Assembly (NCBI RefSeq): GCF_010820665.1
Contig: NZ_JAAIKC010000007.1
Coordinates: forward strand, 1-64,000
Origin: Paenibacillus sp. SYP-B3998
GTDB taxonomy: Bacteria; Bacillota; Bacilli; Paenibacillales; NBRC-103111
Length of the DNA: 64,000 nucleotides
Direction: 5' to 3'
A program made the translations under genes and the position numbers. Below are positions 59,556-64,000 of this stretch, in pieces (the stretch's first letter is position 1; each line of letters begins with the position of its first letter). The notes beneath the pieces were generated by a model that worked only from the letters and a program-made list of their open reading frames with translations, searched no databases and was not told where the DNA came from.

Positions 59556-62159
59556 ATGGACATGCAGGTAAATAACAAGGTTAAAAGGAAATGGTTTCAA
59601 TCGATCTGCTTGACACTTGTACTTCTAATGTTAGCTTTGGATGGAGCGGCATTCGCACAAGAAGATTCAGGTCTGAGAGTAGACCCAGCTGCAACAGCAG
59701 CAAAGGAAACGTTAGCGGAATGGATATTCAAGGACAAGGGGAATAACGGCGTCTTTGCGGCTACTGGAGGCGTCTATAAAGCGAATTCTACGATGAAGGA
59801 TGTGGGAACGAACACAAATCAATACACGTATGAGCCGAGCGAGAACAGCGTTCGCAATCAAGGTTGGGACGATGGAGTCGGTACAAAATATTGGCTTGCC
59901 GTTCTTTCGACGAAAGGCTTCGAAAATCTAACTTTATCCTCGCAGCAAACATCTTCAAGTACAGGGCCTCGCGATTTCAAGGCGCAATTCAGTATAGATC
60001 AACAAAGTTGGACCGATATTCCTAATGGCACATTGGTATTGGTTCAGAATAATTTCGGTTGCAAGAATAATACTTGCAAATTAGTGGGAGTTTCTCTTCC
60101 TAGTCAAGCAAATGATAAGGATTTGCTGTATATTCGCTGGGTTGTTACTTCCAAAACAAACGTAGGCGGCGGAACTATATCAAGCACAGGATCAAGCAGA
60201 ATCAAGGAGGTTACTGTGACGGGCGAACGTAAAGCTGGCGGAGGGACAGATATCCCAACGCTCGATGTCACAAAAACCCCCTCTTCTGGTGCCACAGATA
60301 TAGCAACTAATGCGGAAGTGTCTGTCAAATTCAATAAATCAATAGTTCTTAATAGCTCCAGTCATGCATCTATTACTGACGATGCTAATACTCCCTTAGG
60401 CAGCATAACGGCCGGAATCGTAGGCAACGATACGTTGAAAATAAGTCATCCTGATTTTGCAAATGGAAAGACTTACAAAGTTACCCTACCTAAGGAACTT
60501 GTAAAGGGCGCTGCGGATGGGATAGCTCCTGCCAATGATATTTCATGGAGCTTTAAAACGAAATCGCAAGTTACGCCGCCTTCTGGCAACAAGACGCCAA
60601 CTTTGTTGAACATGACATTTAACGGAGATCCTAAGACAACTCTGGCATTCGATTGGTATAGTTCCGAGTCGATTACAGGGACTGTTCTTCAAGTTGTTGA
60701 GGCTTCTAAGGTGCAAGGAGATATATTCCCCGAAGCCCTAGCGACTACTTTTAACGGTAATGCGACTATCATTGATACTTTAATGACTGAGGGTGACAGG
60801 AAAACCAAAAAATACAAAAAATTTGCCAGCCATAAGGCCATAGCTAATCAACTTAAGCCAGGCACGAAATATGTATATCGGGCGGGTAATGGCGATGCTG
60901 ATGGGTGGAGCTTGAATGGTTCGTTCACTACGGATACAGCGAGTAATCAAAACTTTCATTTTATGTATACGACAGATACCCAAGGCTCAGATAAAGCAAA
61001 TTTTGAATTATGGCAAGATACCTTTAGAAAAGCGATAGATAAACTGGTTGATCCTAAGTTTGTTTTATTGACGGGAGATTTAACAGACGACGGCGATTTG
61101 GAACAATTATGGCAGTGGTTCCTAGGCGTTCCGAAGACGGAATTTGCTAACGTTCCTTTTGCGCCTATTGTCGGCAATCATGAAATAGAGGATTATCCCA
61201 ACAACAATTTTTATAATCATTTTAACTTGCCCAAGGACGTCGGGACGGGTACAGAAGATGGCACTGTATACGCTTTTGAATACGGCGACGCACTCTTTAT
61301 GCAAATCAATACCCAATATGAAGGGGAAGTTAATCCTTATAGGGCGGATGCCCAATTCGATGCGCAGTTGAAGTGGATGAGGAATCAGGTCGCAAAAACA
61401 GATAAAAAGTGGAAGTTTGTTTCGATGCACAAGGGAGCCTACTCATCGGGTGATAACGCCTCGGCCGAATCCGACCGTGTGAAATTTTATAGAAAATTTC
61501 TGATTCCTGCATTTGATGAAATGGGCGTAGATTTGGTATTCGAAGGCCATGATCATATGTATATGAGATCTTATCAAATGTTAAATAACGTCCCCATCAA
61601 GAATGTGATCAAAGATGAACAAGGCAATGTTGTCGATCCCAAAGGCACGGTCTATCTCATGGGCAACTCAGGGGGTTCGAAATTCTACACTTTGAATCCT
61701 AATGCAGATAATTTCTTCGCGGCCAAAAATGAGCAGCCTTTTAAGAAAATGTTTGTGGATGTATCGATAACTGGCGACGTGCTTAATTTCACTTCTTACA
61801 CCGCCGTTAAGGGGCAGCCTATAGCTGTTTATGATGCATACAGTATCAAGAGAACGGATACCAGGCCCAATAAGGTTGAAAACGTAACTGTAAGCAAATC
61901 GAGCAATAAAGCTGTGATTTCATGGAAAACTCCTTCAGGTACCACAGAACCAGTAAAGGGCTTTAGAATTTATGAAAAGAATAACAAGGTGAATCCAAAC
62001 TGGAGTATTTATGTACCGGTAGTTAGTGGTCAAACGAATTATAGCTATACATTGAATGCCATTGACCCTGCCAAGGGCTATGATTTCATCGTCAAGGCGG
62101 TCGGCGTAAGGAATAACTCTGAACCGGTAGAGGCGAGTCTGGCGGGAGGATCTAACTAA
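59556..62159 (+). CDS. Secreted purple-acid-phosphatase-like metallophosphoesterase
   Basis: 867 residues with signal peptide to about residue 35 (ICLTLVLLMLALDGAAFAQ). Order: an N-terminal beta domain (about 40-225), a Big_5-type Ig-like domain (about 230-335, TPSSGATDIATNAEVSVKFN), a purple-acid-phosphatase N-domain (about 345-455), the calcineurin-like catalytic domain (about 465-745) and a C-terminal fibronectin III domain (about 770-865). Metal-site motifs are visible: TTDTQGSD, LLTGDLTDDGD, VGNHE, MHKG and FEGHDHMYMRS. It should hydrolyse phosphate esters or phosphodiesters outside the cell. Spacing from the promoter at 59179 suggests long-leader or separate transcription. Confidence 0.86.
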   Translation: MDMQVNNKVKRKWFQSICLTLVLLMLALDGAAFAQEDSGLRVDPAATAAKETLAEWIFKDKGNNGVFAATGGVYKANSTMKDVGTNTNQYTYEPSENSVRNQGWDDGVGTKYWLAVLSTKGFENLTLSSQQTSSSTGPRDFKAQFSIDQQSWTDIPNGTLVLVQNNFGCKNNTCKLVGVSLPSQANDKDLLYIRWVVTSKTNVGGGTISSTGSSRIKEVTVTGERKAGGGTDIPTLDVTKTPSSGATDIATNAEVSVKFNKSIVLNSSSHASITDDANTPLGSITAGIVGNDTLKISHPDFANGKTYKVTLPKELVKGAADGIAPANDISWSFKTKSQVTPPSGNKTPTLLNMTFNGDPKTTLAFDWYSSESITGTVLQVVEASKVQGDIFPEALATTFNGNATIIDTLMTEGDRKTKKYKKFASHKAIANQLKPGTKYVYRAGNGDADGWSLNGSFTTDTASNQNFHFMYTTDTQGSDKANFELWQDTFRKAIDKLVDPKFVLLTGDLTDDGDLEQLWQWFLGVPKTEFANVPFAPIVGNHEIEDYPNNNFYNHFNLPKDVGTGTEDGTVYAFEYGDALFMQINTQYEGEVNPYRADAQFDAQLKWMRNQVAKTDKKWKFVSMHKGAYSSGDNASAESDRVKFYRKFLIPAFDEMGVDLVFEGHDHMYMRSYQMLNNVPIKNVIKDEQGNVVDPKGTVYLMGNSGGSKFYTLNPNADNFFAAKNEQPFKKMFVDVSITGDVLNFTSYTAVKGQPIAVYDAYSIKRTDTRPNKVENVTVSKSSNKAVISWKTPSGTTEPVKGFRIYEKNNKVNPNWSIYVPVVSGQTNYSYTLNAIDPAKGYDFIVKAVGVRNNSEPVEASLAGGSN

Positions 62160-62211
62160 CGATCTAACTAATAATCTGTTCTATCTTGTCTATTTGCATG
62201 GGTTTGAAAGT

Positions 62212-62254
62212 AAACCTCCAACGCCACTTTTACAGTGGTTTTGGAGGTTTTTTT
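62212..62254. terminator. Intrinsic terminator between convergent genes
   Basis: AACCTCCAACGCCACT pairs with AGTGGTTTTGGAGGTT (G-U pairs allowed) around TTTAC, followed by TTTTTTT on the plus strand. It closes the phosphatase gene and touches the stop codon of the convergent membrane-protein gene. Confidence 0.8.
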
Positions 62255-62898
62255 CATAATTGCTTATAAGTATTGGATCTATAAATGATCTTCACTGACT
62301 TGTTATTCATCAAAAGGATGTAAGCGACGTCAAGAATAAAGATAAGGATATACATAATAGCTAATAAAATGGATTGCGGGTATTGGGAATAACACAAAAT
62401 AGAGGCGCCTAGGGTACCAATCATTTTAAAATAGCCAATGTATGTGGACTGTCCTAGTAAATCATTTGTCAGCAGCATTCTTATAAAAAGAATGGACATC
62501 ATGAGATTGATGCCAAATGCTGAATATTTGCCCTCGATATCATGAAATTCGGTCGTAATTCCATAATGCAGCAGAAGGGCAATCGCTAGTAATGAGAGGA
62601 CCACAGATTTGATTGGCCATATAGGGTATTGTCTTTTTGAATAATAAAAAAGTTGTAACAGGATGATACAGTCCAAGAGAAACCATATCATAGTTATGAT
62701 TTGCTGGAGTGGGCTGAAAGGAAGAACGAAGGAAAATAGAAATTCCCAAGTGATGTTCGCGCAAAGGGCGGCGAGCGGCATTCCGCAGGTTCGATCCCGG
62801 AACCCTTTATAGATGATCATCATATAAGTAATTGTCCAAAAAAAGGCCACCCCATATTGCAGCAATCGTTCTAGGTTTGAGGACAATAAGTGTTGCAT
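62254..62898 (-). CDS. Putative transmembrane terpene cyclase (Pyr4/PaxB-like)
   Basis: 214 residues, about seven hydrophobic helices, no soluble domain. The block YKGFRDRTCGMPLAALCANI followed by TWEFLFSF strongly resembles the signature of the small membrane terpene cyclases first known from fungal meroterpenoid and indole-diterpene pathways (Pyr4, PaxB, AndB). In Pyr4 a Glu and a C-terminal Asp are essential; here E52 (in WEF) and D190 (in ILDVAY, 24 residues from the end) lie in matching places. No prenyltransferase or epoxidase gene is nearby, so a pathway cannot be named. It could also be an uncharacterised relative with another function. Confidence 0.6.
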   Translation of the reverse strand: MQHLLSSNLERLLQYGVAFFWTITYMMIIYKGFRDRTCGMPLAALCANITWEFLFSFVLPFSPLQQIITMIWFLLDCIILLQLFYYSKRQYPIWPIKSVVLSLLAIALLLHYGITTEFHDIEGKYSAFGINLMMSILFIRMLLTNDLLGQSTYIGYFKMIGTLGASILCYSQYPQSILLAIMYILIFILDVAYILLMNNKSVKIIYRSNTYKQL

Positions 62899-63082
62899 AG
62901 TAAGAAAATCACATCCTTTTTGGACTTCTCTTATGGATATGATTTATCTAACTTGTCTATGATCTTTATTCAAAACAAATATTGAAAATAAAGGAAGTAG
63001 AATCTAGATGTCGAAATTAGTTTGTTCCTGCCATAAACTACCGTTATTATAGGTAATATTTACTAAATGAAAGGGAGTTAAC

Positions 63083-64000
63083 ATGAAAAGTTTAAAGACT
63101 ATGTTAGTTATGATTTTGGCATCGATTACAGTAGTAATTTTTGTGGGGCAATCCTTTTTTAGTTTCTTTCAATTTAAGAAGGAAGTCCTTGCTAGAGTTG
63201 AAGAAAAGCTAACGTTGGAGGCAGATAATAAAGCAGATCAGCTTTATGGGATGCTGCAGAAGCCAGCGAAGTTATCAGAAGGACTTACTTTCACGATAGG
63301 GACTTCAACAATAAAAGAGATCAATAAAATTGAAGAGGCAACTAAACAATTTGTTGCAGCAGATCCGCTCATCGTCGGCGGGGGCTTCTGGATGCAGCCT
63401 AATGCATTCGACCCCAAAGCTAAGTTATTTGCGCGGTATGCCTATAAAGACAAACAGGACATCGTTTTTGACAATCAGTACAGTGTCGGCACTTTCGATT
63501 ATTTTAAAGAAGATTGGTACAAGAACGGTTTTCTCGGTAGACAGAATGTGTGGTCTGCACCGTATAAAGATTCGGTTACAGGTGTCCCGATGATTACGGT
63601 AACAAGTGCAATTAAGCAAAAAAACGAAGTGATTGGTGTTGCGACCATTGATATCGGCATGATGGAGCTGCAAAAGCAAGTCACAAGCATGAAAGTCGGT
63701 ATGGAGGGACATGCATTCATTATTGCTAGCGACGGAGCTTATATTTCCCATCGTGATAAAGACAAGACAATGGACACCAAGATGACGGAAGAGCAGAATG
63801 ACGAAATTCGTGCATTAGGCAGTCAAATCATTAAATCAACGAGTCATGCGTTAACGCTTACCCAATACGACGGCAAAAAGGCCTATGTTACCTATGCTCC
63901 AATTGGAGATACGGGCATGAAAATCGTTACAATTATGTACTATGCGGAAATCTTGCAGCCAATCAACCAGTACCTGAAAACTACGATTATCATATTTACA
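63083..64000 (+). CDS. Methyl-accepting chemotaxis protein, N-terminal part (runs off window)
   Basis: The ATG at 63083 follows AAGGGAG, and the frame is open for 306 codons to the window edge. An N-terminal membrane helix (MLVMILASITVVIFVG) is followed by a double-CACHE extracellular sensor: VGGGFWMQPNAFDP, GFLGRQNVWSAPYKDSVTG, VPMITVTSAI, then VGMEGHAFIIASDGAYISH. The sequence ends in the second membrane helix (YLKTTIIIFT). HAMP and signalling domains would lie beyond the window. The ligand is probably a small molecule such as an amino or organic acid, but this cannot be read from the sequence. Confidence 0.85.
   Translation, partial: MKSLKTMLVMILASITVVIFVGQSFFSFFQFKKEVLARVEEKLTLEADNKADQLYGMLQKPAKLSEGLTFTIGTSTIKEINKIEEATKQFVAADPLIVGGGFWMQPNAFDPKAKLFARYAYKDKQDIVFDNQYSVGTFDYFKEDWYKNGFLGRQNVWSAPYKDSVTGVPMITVTSAIKQKNEVIGVATIDIGMMELQKQVTSMKVGMEGHAFIIASDGAYISHRDKDKTMDTKMTEEQNDEIRALGSQIIKSTSHALTLTQYDGKKAYVTYAPIGDTGMKIVTIMYYAEILQPINQYLKTTIIIFT

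Overview
The window looks like a chromosomal segment of a low-to-moderate GC, endospore-former-type Bacillota, most likely Paenibacillus or a close relative. The evidence is strong AGGAGG-type ribosome binding sites, an SLH-anchored exoprotein, copper-amine-oxidase-N-type exoproteins, a DUF4097 lipoprotein, BcrA-type ABC pairs with their own two-component systems, and an iturin/mycosubtilin-like synthetase. The species assignment is inference. No rRNA, tRNA or CRISPR array was seen.

Layout. Positions 1-426 hold the edge of an insertion sequence next to a decayed large serine recombinase. Positions 427-3834 are a compact response regulator / histidine kinase / ABC ATPase / ABC permease set, followed by a second recombinase remnant (3840-4160) and a broken MidA-like methyltransferase gene (4251-5388). 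Positions 6324-42421 are three giant collinear synthetase genes, followed by an MFS exporter (42538-43845) that ends in a strong shared terminator. Positions 43954-46550 (minus strand) are a second ABC system with a DUF4097 lipoprotein. It is divergent from a single-polypeptide histidine kinase-response regulator fusion (46752-48536). The rest holds gene scraps and single genes: VOC protein, SLH protein, copper-amine-oxidase-N protein, SRPBCC/DoxX-like plus DUF4166 pair, a domain-inverted GH3 glycosidase, a secreted purple-acid-phosphatase-like enzyme, a putative transmembrane terpene cyclase and a truncated chemoreceptor.

How the synthetase works (motifs seen, pathway inferred). Gene 1 is FAAL-ACP-KS-ACP-aminotransferase-C-(A remnant)-PCP-C-A-PCP-C-A-PCP-E. 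Gene 2 is C-A-PCP-C-A-PCP-E. Gene 3 is C-A-PCP-C-A-PCP-E-C-A-PCP-terminal C-like domain. The line should activate a fatty acid, extend it by one malonate, convert it to a beta-amino fatty acid and add amino acids. Specificity codes read by eye suggest Tyr-like, an unassigned D-residue, Ser, D-Ser, Ser, D-Ile-like and Ser. This differs from the Asn/Gln/Pro-rich iturins.

Four departures from the iturin plan stand out. The peptide appears Ser-rich. There is a fossil adenylation domain. No acyltransferase is present in cis or next door. There is no thioesterase; instead a terminal condensation-like domain carries SHSIFD in place of HHxxxDG. Three of the Ser adenylation domains are near-identical DNA copies, which points to recent intragenic recombination.
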